From RGIG5327 sp045612485 (GTDB taxonomy: Bacteria > Verrucomicrobiota > Lentisphaeria > Victivallales > UBA1829): DNA of 8,794 nucleotides. The notes under the pieces are model-generated. The model saw only the letters and a program-made list of their open reading frames with translations. It was not told where the DNA came from and made no database searches. The stretch spans positions 1 through 8,794 of the forward strand of contig JAZKZE010000092.1 in the NCBI GenBank assembly GCA_045612485.1. Direction: 5' to 3'. This document shows, piece by piece, positions 1 to 6,849 of this stretch. The number at the start of each line of letters is the position of its first letter. The first letter of the stretch is position 1. The position numbers were made by a program, and so were the translations under genes.

Positions 1-91
1 TCTCTCCTGAAGGTTGCCCAAAACAGGATAAAGAAGTATTTTTGAAAAAATCTGACAAAATCACTTTTTTAAAAGCAGATTTCTTTACGCA

Positions 92-130
92 CATAATTTT
101 GTAAAAATATGCCATTTTTACAAAATTATG
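92..130. repeat. Perfect 17-bp inverted repeat, candidate operator or terminator
   Basis: The arm CATAATTTTGTAAAAAT (92-108) is followed by the spacer ATGCC and then its exact reverse complement (114-130). A 17-of-17 match is unlikely by chance even in A/T-rich DNA. It lies about 40 bp upstream of the -35 box of the secretin operon promoter. No T-run follows it on either strand, so a standard intrinsic terminator is a poor fit. A regulator-binding site, or the transcript end of a gene left of the window, are both possible. The structure is seen directly; its function is inferred. Confidence 0.6.
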
Positions 131-170
131 GGATAGCTGTGAATTTTTTCTTCAAAAAAAAATCTTATCA

Positions 171-199
171 TTGCAATACGGTAATCTTGATGCTATATT
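171..199 (+). promoter_or_regulatory. Sigma-70-type promoter with extended -10, secretin/ABC operon
   Basis: The -35 box is TTGCAA (171-176), followed by a 17-bp spacer and a -10 box TATATT (194-199). The -10 is preceded by TGC, which makes it an extended -10. Transcription would start near 206 and give a leader of about 93 nt before the secretin gene. The leader holds a small hairpin (CTCCTG at 248-253 with CAGGAG at 266-271) of unknown meaning. The rplU promoter at 5408-5435 has the same TGCTAnATT layout, which supports both calls. No transcription data are available here. Confidence 0.6.
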
Positions 200-298
200 A
201 TATGCGTGATTTATTTGTGAAAACAGAATTATGGAAAAAGCTCCATTCTCCTGCCGGAAGGATCACAGGAGTTATTATCAAAAAAAATAAGGAATATC

Positions 299-1834
299 AT
301 GATGAAGTTGCGTAATTTTTTTACCGGTTTTGCTGTTTTGTGTATGGCGGCAGTCATCCCTGCCGGTGCTGCTGAGGCAAAAACAAAAGCACCCGCAAAA
401 AGTAATGCAAAAGCAGAAGTGCAGGCAAAACAGCAGAAGATCGCCAGTGAACTGGATCAGCTCTCTTCCGGGATGGCTCCCAACAGCGGGAAAAAGGCTG
501 TGGTCAAACGTCTTGCCGCCCTTTTCCGCAATACGGCGCATCCCGTTATTCCCACAAAGAAATTTGTGCCTGCAGATCCTTACATAGCTTTACGTCATAT
601 CGAAAGCAAGGATCCCCTTGTTCCCGCCCGTACCCTTATCATCTACCGTCTGCGTTTCATGCAGGCGGATGACAAGACACAGGATGCCATTGAAGGACTT
701 ATCGGAGAAAGCGGAACTGTGGAATTTTCTGAAAAACAGAATATGGTCATCATCAATGTTCCCCGTGAACGTGCCGAGATCGTCAAGGAGATGCTTATAG
801 CTCTTGATCAGCCCACTCCCCAGGTGCTTGTGGAAACACAGGTCATCGAAGTGCTTGTGGAGAACGGACAGGAACGTGACGTTCAGGTACAGTACTCCCA
901 GTATGATGCAAAGACCGGGACAAAAGATGTATTCGGACTCAATCTTACCAACCCCGGTCAGGGAAACAATGCCGGACAGGAATCCGGAGTGAATTTCTTC
1001 CCCATTTCCAAAATCAGCGATGACGGAAGTTATAAACAGCTTCAGTTTGCCATCAAGTGGTTGGCAACCAGTACCGATTCCAAACTGCTTGCCGCCCCCA
1101 ATATCATTGCAGAACTCGGTACCGATGCCAAAATGACCACCGGTGAAGAGATCCCCTTTGCGGAAGCCGCCGTTACAACTGCCGGGGTATCCCAGAACAT
1201 CAAGTTCAAAAAAACCGGTATCAACCTTTCCATCAAGCCTGTGATCATCAATAACGATACCGTCCGTCTGGAGATCAAGCCTGAAATCATTCAGGCGGTC
1301 CGTTATCAGTCTTTTGTAACGGCGGATGCCCAGAGTACCGTTCCTGTGGTATCCATCCGTAATATTTCCACCACTCTTACCGCTGCTGACGGTGAGATCA
1401 TCATGCTGGGCGGACTTTACTCCAGTGAAACGATTGAACGGCAGAGAAAAACACCGTTTTTGAGTGATATTCCCATTGTCGGGCCTCTCTTTACTGCCCG
1501 TTCCCTTTCCGTATCGGATAAACAGCTGATCTTCTTCATGAAGATCCATATTCTCAAATCTCCCTACAGTGTGTTCATCGACCTGGAAAAGAGTGCTTCC
1601 GAATTGCAGGATGTGGGCAGAAGCATCCGTCTTTCCAAGACCATGTTCAAGTCCCAGGCGGAAAAAGAGAGCAAGGCTGAAAAGAGTTTCTTCTCCATGA
1701 AACTTCTTCAGGATCCGGATGCACTCTGGGATGCTATTTTTGATTCTTCCGCCGCTGACTGGACAAGAGTGGATTATGAAAACAACGGGAAAAAAGAACA
1801 GAAAAACAAAAAAGCCGCCCCTGAAGGAAAATAA
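299..1834 (+). CDS. Secretin-family outer-membrane channel protein (short, GspD/PilQ-like C-terminal domain)
   Basis: This 511-residue protein probably forms a multimeric gated pore in the outer membrane. It begins with a Sec signal peptide: basic MMKLR, a hydrophobic core at about 7-20, and a likely cut near AGA/AEA at 23-27. A Lys/Ala/Gln-rich linker follows (about 28-60). One secretin N-type domain lies at about 112-170. The secretin domain covers about 175-420, with VLVETQVIEV at 176-185, LLAAPNII followed by TTGEEIPF (263-287), and the classical signature region 348-398 (DGEIIMLGGL, then TPFLSDIPIVGPLF). A Lys-rich tail of about 90 residues follows (421-511). The protein is shorter than T2SS GspD (roughly 650) and has fewer N domains. 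The ribosome site AAGGAA (289-294) suits either ATG 299 or ATG 302; 302 has the better spacing. It is first in a four-gene operon with an adaptor and an ABC transporter. No T2SS or pilus genes are in view, so the substrate is unknown. The secretin fold is near certain; the role is inferred. Confidence 0.9.
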   Translation: MMKLRNFFTGFAVLCMAAVIPAGAAEAKTKAPAKSNAKAEVQAKQQKIASELDQLSSGMAPNSGKKAVVKRLAALFRNTAHPVIPTKKFVPADPYIALRHIESKDPLVPARTLIIYRLRFMQADDKTQDAIEGLIGESGTVEFSEKQNMVIINVPRERAEIVKEMLIALDQPTPQVLVETQVIEVLVENGQERDVQVQYSQYDAKTGTKDVFGLNLTNPGQGNNAGQESGVNFFPISKISDDGSYKQLQFAIKWLATSTDSKLLAAPNIIAELGTDAKMTTGEEIPFAEAAVTTAGVSQNIKFKKTGINLSIKPVIINNDTVRLEIKPEIIQAVRYQSFVTADAQSTVPVVSIRNISTTLTAADGEIIMLGGLYSSETIERQRKTPFLSDIPIVGPLFTARSLSVSDKQLIFFMKIHILKSPYSVFIDLEKSASELQDVGRSIRLSKTMFKSQAEKESKAEKSFFSMKLLQDPDALWDAIFDSSAADWTRVDYENNGKKEQKNKKAAPEGK

Positions 1835-1837
1835 AAG

Positions 1838-3346
1838 ATGAAAAAAATGTCTAAAAAGCTGAAAGTGTCCCTCTTTCTTCTTTTGGCACTTCTTCTGGCG
1901 GGAGGCGGGTTCTTCTGCTATAAAAAGTTCTATGCGAAAGATACGAAGAAAGAGGCAAAGGACAATGCCGCTCCGGACAGGATCTATCCTGTGAAACGCG
2001 GTCAGATGGTCATCGGGATCGTGCTGAGAGGAAGCGTTAATGCCAAAGTCAAACACAAACTTGCTCTTCAGGCACCATTTTCCACTAAACTTGTGAAAGT
2101 TGTGGATGAGAACGTGAAAGTGAAAAAAGGGGAGGTCGTTGCGGAATTTGAAACGGCTGATTTGCTGCTGAAGGTGGAAGACTATAAACTTACCATCGAA
2201 CAGACCAAGAAAGACCTTGCCATTGCCCATGCAGAAAGAGAGGTACTTATCAGTACCAACAAGGAAGAACTGCGTACAGCAAAGGATAAAGTTACCGAGT
2301 GTCTGGATGCTTATACGAGATATGTACGTCTGGAAGGTCCCAGGGACAGGGATACACAGAACCTTGCTGTTTCCGATGCAGAAAAAAATCTGGATGATGT
2401 GGAAACCACTTACCAGGAGGCAAAAGATACTTATGATAACAGTATTTTTGCCGATTCCGCCGCAGAGGAAACTGCAAAGAAGAATGTGGAAAAGGAACGC
2501 CAGAAAGTATTGGCGGCGGAAACAAAACTCAATTCCGCCCTTCTGGAGAAAAAACTTTTCAAGCGTTATACCTATCCCAACAAGCTGAAAGATCTGCGTA
2601 ATAAACTTGCCCAGGCCCGTCTGGGGTATGAAAAAGCCAAGGTAAGCACACAGGCAAAACTGACCCAGAAGGACAATGCCATCTACCGTCTGGAGATCAC
2701 CTTGAGAAACAATGAGCGTCAGCACAGACGCCACTCCTCCTGGATCCCCATGATGACTCTTACCGCCCCTGTTGACGGGATCGTCACTTACGGTGACCCG
2801 GACAGGATCTGGGGTAACCCGGAAGTGAAAGTGGGTATGGACGGAAGAAGAAAGCAGGTCATCATCACCATTCCGGATATGAGTCAGATGATCGTGGATG
2901 TGAATCTTCCGGAACAGTACCGTTCCAAAGTGGGGATCGGGGATAAGGTCGTCATCACTCCCGAATCTCTGGAAACGGTAAAGATGAAAGGACAGGTCGC
3001 TTCCATTGCCTCTTTGCCTGTTCATACGATCCCCTGGGATAAAAGTACACCTAAAATTTACCGTACTGTGGTATCTTTCCATGATAAAAACCCGAAGATC
3101 GTCAGCGGTATGAGTGTGCAGGTGGAAGTGGTATCCCGTATTCTTCAGAACGTGATATCCATTCCCGTGGAAGCCGTTTTTGAGGAAGGCGGTCAGCTCC
3201 TTGTGTACCGCAAGTCATTTTCCGGTCCTGAAAAAGTGCCTATCAAGATCGGGGCTTCCAGTGACAGTGCTGTGGAGATCCTTGAAGGGCTCAATGAGGG
3301 CGATGAAGTATTCCTTTACCGTCCGTTCCAGGCGAAAACCAAATGA
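1838..3346 (+). CDS. HlyD/MacA-type periplasmic adaptor (membrane fusion protein) with long coiled-coil hairpin
   Basis: This 502-residue adaptor should link the inner-membrane ABC transporter to the outer-membrane channel. One N-terminal membrane anchor (about 9-27) follows the basic start MKKMSKKLK. The first lipoyl half is at about 72-108. A charged, Ala/Lys/Glu-rich coiled-coil region of about 190 residues (110-300) follows, then the second lipoyl half (TAPVDGIVTYG at 309-319), a beta-barrel (about 340-435) and a membrane-proximal domain (IPVEAVFEEGGQLLVY at 442-457). It is much longer than E. coli MacA (about 370 residues), and the excess lies in the hairpin. RYVRLEG (161-167) resembles the hairpin tip of TolC-docking adaptors, and a YTYP motif sits at 244-247. 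The gene starts 3 bp after the secretin stop. The site GAAGGA (1823-1828) lies inside the secretin gene, which suggests coupled translation. ATG 1847 is a less likely start. Confidence 0.9.
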   Translation: MKKMSKKLKVSLFLLLALLLAGGGFFCYKKFYAKDTKKEAKDNAAPDRIYPVKRGQMVIGIVLRGSVNAKVKHKLALQAPFSTKLVKVVDENVKVKKGEVVAEFETADLLLKVEDYKLTIEQTKKDLAIAHAEREVLISTNKEELRTAKDKVTECLDAYTRYVRLEGPRDRDTQNLAVSDAEKNLDDVETTYQEAKDTYDNSIFADSAAEETAKKNVEKERQKVLAAETKLNSALLEKKLFKRYTYPNKLKDLRNKLAQARLGYEKAKVSTQAKLTQKDNAIYRLEITLRNNERQHRRHSSWIPMMTLTAPVDGIVTYGDPDRIWGNPEVKVGMDGRRKQVIITIPDMSQMIVDVNLPEQYRSKVGIGDKVVITPESLETVKMKGQVASIASLPVHTIPWDKSTPKIYRTVVSFHDKNPKIVSGMSVQVEVVSRILQNVISIPVEAVFEEGGQLLVYRKSFSGPEKVPIKIGASSDSAVEILEGLNEGDEVFLYRPFQAKTK

Positions 3347-3370
3347 TTTTTTTCTTCCGGAAGGCATAGT

Positions 3371-4108
3371 ATGGCTGAAACAAGAAAAGAAGCTCTTTTT
3401 CTGGGCGATATCCGGAAGACCTACCATACAGGTACTTTCGATGTGCCTGTACTCAAAGGAGTGAACTTTGAGATATGGAAAGGGGAATTTATCGGGATCA
3501 TGGGGTCGTCCGGATCGGGAAAATCCACTCTGCTCAATATCCTGGGGTTGCTGGATAAACCCTCTTCCGGCGTGTACCGCCTTGACGGGATCAGTGTGGA
3601 GACCCTTTCCGACTATGAACTGACAAGTATCCGCAATATCAAGATCGGGTTTGTATTCCAGGCATTCAATCTTTTTCCGCACCTTACCGTGCAGGAGAAT
3701 ATTGAGGTACCCATGGTCTATGCCGGAGTCCCGAAAAGCATCCGCAATAAAGTGTCTGCGGAGATGGCTGAAAAGGTGCGTCTTGCCCACCGTCTTGATC
3801 ACCGGCCCACCCAGCTCTCCGGAGGGGAGTGCCAGCGTGTTGCTGTTGCAAGATCTCTTGTAAACAATCCCACCTTCATCCTTGCCGACGAACCTACCGG
3901 AAACCTGGATGAAAAGACTGGAAATGAAATAATGACACTTTTCCATGATCTGCACAAGGCGGGGACTACCATCGTCATGGTCACGCACAATCCCCAGTAT
4001 GAACCGGAGTATGACAGGGTGATCTATCTGCGCAACGGCAGAAAGTGGCGTATCGTGGATAATGTAAACAATACAAGGGAGGAGTTCAATACCGATGAAG
4101 CTCAGTGA
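3371..4108 (+). CDS. ABC transporter ATPase, MacB/LolD-type
   Basis: This 245-residue nucleotide-binding subunit powers the export complex from the cytoplasmic face. All ABC motifs are intact: Walker A GSSGSGKST (45-53), Q-loop Gln97 in VFQAFNLFPHLTV, signature LSGGE (149-153), Walker B FILADE (169-174) with Glu174, D-loop NLD (178-180) and H-loop His206. The sequence around DEPTGNLD is typical of the MacB/LolD/FtsE group. E. coli MacB fuses this domain to its permease; here they are separate genes, as in LolCDE and many split MacB systems. The start is supported by GGAAGG (3359-3364), 6 bp upstream of the ATG. The gap to the adaptor gene is 24 bp with no terminator. The last 14 bases overlap the permease gene. 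Lipoprotein sorting (LolD) is the alternative, but the neighbouring adaptor and channel favour export. Confidence 0.95.
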   Translation: MAETRKEALFLGDIRKTYHTGTFDVPVLKGVNFEIWKGEFIGIMGSSGSGKSTLLNILGLLDKPSSGVYRLDGISVETLSDYELTSIRNIKIGFVFQAFNLFPHLTVQENIEVPMVYAGVPKSIRNKVSAEMAEKVRLAHRLDHRPTQLSGGECQRVAVARSLVNNPTFILADEPTGNLDEKTGNEIMTLFHDLHKAGTTIVMVTHNPQYEPEYDRVIYLRNGRKWRIVDNVNNTREEFNTDEAQ

Positions 4109-5360
4109 CCAGCTTGCCCTTTCCTTTACCAATCTGATGCTGCACAAGATCCGGTCTATCCTCACTTCCCTGGGGATCATCTTCGGAGTGGGCAGTGTTA
4201 TTGCCATGCTCTCTATTTCTGAAGGAGCCAAAAGGGAGGCTCTTGCCCAAATCGAATCCATGGGGGTGGATAATATCATTCTTTCCACCAGAAAGCCCCC
4301 GCCCATGGGGAAAGACCTTTCCGACAATACCAACAACAGCAACTATGAAACTTACGGGCTTACGGAGGTGGACCGTCAGCATATCCTTCACATGGATAAC
4401 GTGGGATCGATCGCCACAGCAAGAAATTCCAGAAAACCCATTCTGAAAGGGACGACCCGGCTGAATGTGAATCTTTTCGGAGTGACAAATGACTTTCTGG
4501 ATGTGACAAGATCCGAGATCATACAGGGCCGCTGGCTCTCACCTGCTGACAGGGACAGAAATGTGTGTGTACTTGGTGTGAATGCCAGAAGAAGTCTTTT
4601 CTCCATCCGTGACAGAAAAGTTGTGGGCAAGATCATCGGAGTGGGGGATGATGCCTACCGGATTGTGGGTGTGCTGGAAAATACCAAGGGTACTACGGTA
4701 AACGGTATCGGGTCACCCAATGACGGTATATTTATAACTAAGGATGCCTCTGATGCGGTTTACGGGAAAACCTCTTTCCAGAAGGTTGCCGGCAGAACCT
4801 CCATTGAAGTTGTGGAATATGACTGTTTCGTGGTGAAAGTAATGGATGTGAGTTACATTGATTACACCTCCAAACGTATTGCCGCTTTTCTGGATAAAAA
4901 ACATGATAATATCCAGGACTGGGAAATGGTGGTTCCGCTGGATATTCTCAAGCAGCGGGAACAGACCCAGAACATTTTTACCATCGTTATGAGTTCCATT
5001 GCCGGGATCTCACTGCTTGTAGGCGGTATCGGTATCATGAACATCATGCTTGCCAACGTGTATGAAAGAAGAAAAGAGATCGGGACACGGCGTGCGCTGG
5101 GAGCCCAGAAGGGGGACATCATCCGCCAGTTCCTGTTTGAAACGATCTTTCTTACCTCCATCGGCGGCTTCATCGGGGTATGTATGGGACTTATGATCGC
5201 CAAGATCGTGACCCAGTATGCCAACTGGCCGGTGGCGTTTTCCATCTGGTTTATTCTTCTTGCCCTGTTTATTTCGGCAGTTATCGGGATCATTTTCGGT
5301 ACTTATCCGGCATGGAAAGCCGCCCAGCAGAATCCTATAGATGTACTCAGATCGGAATGA
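4095..5360 (+). CDS. ABC transporter permease, MacB/FtsX-type
   Basis: This 421-residue inner-membrane protein is the partner of the ATPase encoded just upstream. It has the MacB layout: one membrane segment near the N-terminus (about 20-42), a large periplasmic domain of about 250 residues (about 43-294), then three membrane segments (about 295-318, 347-372 and 380-403). The second and third of the four segments are separated by the cytoplasmic coupling motif ERRKEIGTRRALGA (324-337), and the protein ends in the typical PAWKAAQQNPIDVLRSE. MacB-type proteins work as mechanotransmitters that push periplasmic substrates through an adaptor and outer channel, rather than carrying them across the inner membrane. 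The start overlaps the ATPase gene by 14 bp and has a strong site AAGGGAGGAG (4075-4084), which suggests coupled expression. The adaptor in the same operon makes a MacA-type complex more likely than FtsEX or LolCDE. The substrate cannot be read from the sequence. Confidence 0.93.
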   Translation: MKLSDQLALSFTNLMLHKIRSILTSLGIIFGVGSVIAMLSISEGAKREALAQIESMGVDNIILSTRKPPPMGKDLSDNTNNSNYETYGLTEVDRQHILHMDNVGSIATARNSRKPILKGTTRLNVNLFGVTNDFLDVTRSEIIQGRWLSPADRDRNVCVLGVNARRSLFSIRDRKVVGKIIGVGDDAYRIVGVLENTKGTTVNGIGSPNDGIFITKDASDAVYGKTSFQKVAGRTSIEVVEYDCFVVKVMDVSYIDYTSKRIAAFLDKKHDNIQDWEMVVPLDILKQREQTQNIFTIVMSSIAGISLLVGGIGIMNIMLANVYERRKEIGTRRALGAQKGDIIRQFLFETIFLTSIGGFIGVCMGLMIAKIVTQYANWPVAFSIWFILLALFISAVIGIIFGTYPAWKAAQQNPIDVLRSE

Positions 5361-5376
5361 AAAAAAGTTTTTTTCA
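5358..5376. repeat. A/T-only inverted repeat at the permease stop codon
   Basis: The stretch TGAAAAAAAGTTTTTTTCA is a perfect 9+9 palindrome around one central G, and it begins with the stop codon of the permease gene. It could fold into a weak hairpin ending in a T-run, but it has no G/C pairs beyond the outer ones, so efficient termination is doubtful. No better terminator exists between the ABC operon and rplU, so read-through into rplU is possible. Confidence 0.35.
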
Positions 5377-5407
5377 GGGAAAGAAAGTCGATTTTTTGTG
5401 AAAATAC

Positions 5408-5435
5408 TTGAAAAATGGAAAATCGGTGCTAAATT
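5408..5435 (+). promoter_or_regulatory. Sigma-70-type promoter with extended -10, rplU-purC
   Basis: The -35 box is TTGAAA (5408-5413), then a 16-bp spacer and -10 box TAAATT (5430-5435) preceded by TGC. Transcription would start near 5442, leaving a leader of about 80 nt that is rich in A and has no obvious fold. A second, weaker possibility is TTCACA (5442-5447) with TATAGT (5466-5471) at 18-bp spacing. The shared TGCTAnATT core with the promoter at 171-199 supports the first choice. Confidence 0.55.
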
Positions 5436-5523
5436 ATGTAGTTCACAAAAATATCGGACGAAAAGTATAGTTAAATAAACGATATAAACAACAAAAAACG
5501 AAATCCTAAACAGGAGAATGACA

Positions 5524-5832
5524 ATGCACGCAGTATTTGCCAATGGCGGCCATCAGTACAGAGTCGCCGAAAAAGACATCGTGACCCTCGAACGCATCGC
5601 AGGGGAAGAAGGTTCCGCCGTTATTTTTGATCAGGTCCTCGCTATCGGCGAAGGTGCTGACATGAAGATCGGTACCCCCACAGTGGAAGGTGCCAAAGTG
5701 GAAGCAAAGATCGTTGCCCATTTCCGTGGTCCCAAGCTGGTTGCTTTCAAAATGAAACGCCGTAAAGGTTACCGCAAAAAAATCGGTCACCGCCAGGAAC
5801 TCACCAAAGTGGAAATCACCAAGATCGGCTGA
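5524..5832 (+). CDS. rplU: 50S ribosomal protein L21
   Basis: This 102-residue protein binds 23S rRNA in the large ribosomal subunit. Its N-terminus MHAVFANGGHQYRV matches the usual L21 opening (a GG-KQYRV-like motif at 8-13). The C-terminal signature is clear: FKMKRRKGYRKKIGHRQ (75-91) followed by TKVEITKI. Its length equals the family norm of about 103. An in-frame ATG at 5518 lies only 1 nt after the AGGAG ribosome site (5512-5516), whereas ATG 5524 is 7 nt away and gives the conserved N-terminus, so 5524 is chosen. In most bacteria rpmA (L27) follows directly. Here purC follows after 8 bp and no rpmA is in the window. Confidence 0.97.
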   Translation: MHAVFANGGHQYRVAEKDIVTLERIAGEEGSAVIFDQVLAIGEGADMKIGTPTVEGAKVEAKIVAHFRGPKLVAFKMKRRKGYRKKIGHRQELTKVEITKIG

Positions 5833-5840
5833 GTTGTCCC

Positions 5841-6737
5841 ATGAAATACGATGCAAATGGTGCGCTTCTCTCTACGGAGATCCCCGGTCTTTCCGCCCCC
5901 CGCAGGGGCAAAGTCCGGGATGTGTATGATCTGGGGGATTCCCTGCTCTTTGTGGCAACGGACAGGATCAGTGCTTTTGACTGTGTGATGCCCAACGGTA
6001 TTCCGGACAAAGGTAAAGTCCTCACCCAGATGTCCCTTTTCTGGTTTGACCTCCTTTCCTGGATGCCGAACCACTTGCTTGCCAGCGATGTAAAGGATTT
6101 TCCTGAAAGTCTGCAAGGTGTGGCAAAAGATCTTGCCGGGCGTTCCCTCATCGTGAAAAAAGCAAAGACTCTTCCCATTGAATGTATTGTCCGCGGCTAC
6201 CTTATCGGCAGCGGCTGGGCGTCTTACAAAAAGACCGGTCAGGTCTGCGGGATAACTTTGCCTCCCGGCTATCATCAGGCTGCCAAACTGGAGAAACCTC
6301 TTTTCACACCCTCTACCAAAGCGGATGAGGGGCATGATGAAAACATCTCCTTTGAACAGACCTGTGAGATCATCGGAAAAGAAAAGGCTTCCAAAATCAG
6401 CGATTATGCCATCCGGATCTATCAGGATGCCGCAAATCATGCTGAAAAATGCGGGATCATTCTTGCAGATACCAAGTTCGAGTTCGGTGAACTTGACGGC
6501 GAGATCATTCTCATTGACGAAGTCCTCACTCCCGACTCCAGCCGTTTCTGGCCCAAAGCGGATTACAGACTTGATTGCAGTCCTCCCAGCCTTGACAAAC
6601 AGTTTGTCAGGGATTATCTGGAAAGTCTCGACTGGGACAAGACTCCGCCGGCACCGGAACTGCCCCAGGAGATCGTGGAAAAGACCAGGACAAAATACCT
6701 TGAGGCACTTAAAGCCCTCAGCGGTAAATCTCTCTGA
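5841..6737 (+). CDS. purC: Phosphoribosylaminoimidazole-succinocarboxamide synthase (SAICAR synthetase)
   Basis: This 298-residue cytoplasmic enzyme (EC 6.3.2.6) joins aspartate to CAIR using ATP, giving SAICAR in de novo purine synthesis. Family motifs are complete: GKVRDVYD (23-30), DRISAFD (41-47), ECIVRGYLIGSGW (114-126), the FTPSTKADEGHDENIS region (155-170), LADTKFEFG (208-216) and DEVLTPDSSRFW (226-237). At about 300 residues it is the long form of the family, as in yeast Ade1, not the roughly 240-residue E. coli form. It starts 8 bp after rplU. I see no good ribosome-binding site before the ATG, so translation may depend on coupling to rplU. A terminator follows 13 bp after the stop. 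No other purine genes are nearby, so this unit appears to be rplU-purC. Confidence 0.97.
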   Translation: MKYDANGALLSTEIPGLSAPRRGKVRDVYDLGDSLLFVATDRISAFDCVMPNGIPDKGKVLTQMSLFWFDLLSWMPNHLLASDVKDFPESLQGVAKDLAGRSLIVKKAKTLPIECIVRGYLIGSGWASYKKTGQVCGITLPPGYHQAAKLEKPLFTPSTKADEGHDENISFEQTCEIIGKEKASKISDYAIRIYQDAANHAEKCGIILADTKFEFGELDGEIILIDEVLTPDSSRFWPKADYRLDCSPPSLDKQFVRDYLESLDWDKTPPAPELPQEIVEKTRTKYLEALKALSGKSL

Positions 6738-6750
6738 GACATTTTTCAAA

Positions 6751-6775
6751 GGCCCGGTCTTACCGGGTCTTTTTT
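6751..6775 (+). terminator. Intrinsic terminator after purC
   Basis: The 8-bp stem GGCCCGGT (6751-6758) pairs with ACCGGGTC (6762-6769), with one G-T wobble and a CTT loop. A run of six T (6770-6775) follows at once, and AAA precedes it. This is a textbook intrinsic terminator. It ends the rplU-purC unit and separates it from metX-metW. Confidence 0.9.
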
Positions 6776-6782
6776 CATTTTC

Positions 6783-6791
6783 TGATAAATT
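6783..6791 (+). promoter_or_regulatory. Possible extended -10 element for metX-metW
   Basis: TGATAAATT (6783-6791) has the same TGnTAAATT shape as the rplU promoter. It lies just after the terminator and about 60 bp before the metX start. No convincing -35 box is placed 16-18 bp upstream, where the terminator stem sits. Extended -10 promoters can work with a poor -35, but this call is tentative. The leader holds only a 6-bp stem (TTTCCG 6795-6800 with CGGAAA 6808-6813), and I do not recognise a SAM riboswitch in it. Confidence 0.3.
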
Positions 6792-6849
6792 ACCTTTCCG
6801 GAAACAACGGAAAAACCTTCCCGGCTAACAAAGATTTTAAGGATACAAG

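Noticed and set aside
248..271. A leader hairpin CTCCTG/CAGGAG before the secretin gene as an attenuator
   Set aside because: A 6-bp stem with a 12-base loop and no T-run or leader peptide is too weak to call.
109..315. A 68-codon + strand frame ahead of the secretin gene
   Set aside because: It begins inside the 17-bp inverted repeat, spans the promoter and has no ribosome site. Its composition is not protein-like, and it overlaps the secretin start.
590..3082. An 830-codon open frame on the minus strand across the secretin and adaptor genes
   Set aside because: It runs codon-for-codon opposite both genes, which share a register. It stays open only because the + strand genes hardly use TTA, CTA or TCA codons. 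Its protein is an odd mix rich in His, Phe and Cys with no recognisable domain, and it crosses the gene boundary. The 3215-4342 and 5787-6749 minus-strand frames are explained the same way.
3371..5360. LolCDE lipoprotein sorting or FtsEX as the identity of the ABC pair
   Set aside because: The adjacent adaptor and secretin genes, and the large MacB-type periplasmic domain between the first and second membrane segments, fit MacAB-like export better.
6792..6849. A possible SAM riboswitch (SAM-II type) before metX
   Set aside because: The leader is short enough for SAM-II and contains GGCTAACAAAG near the ribosome site. However, the required first stem and pseudoknot pairing are not visible, only a 6-bp stem.
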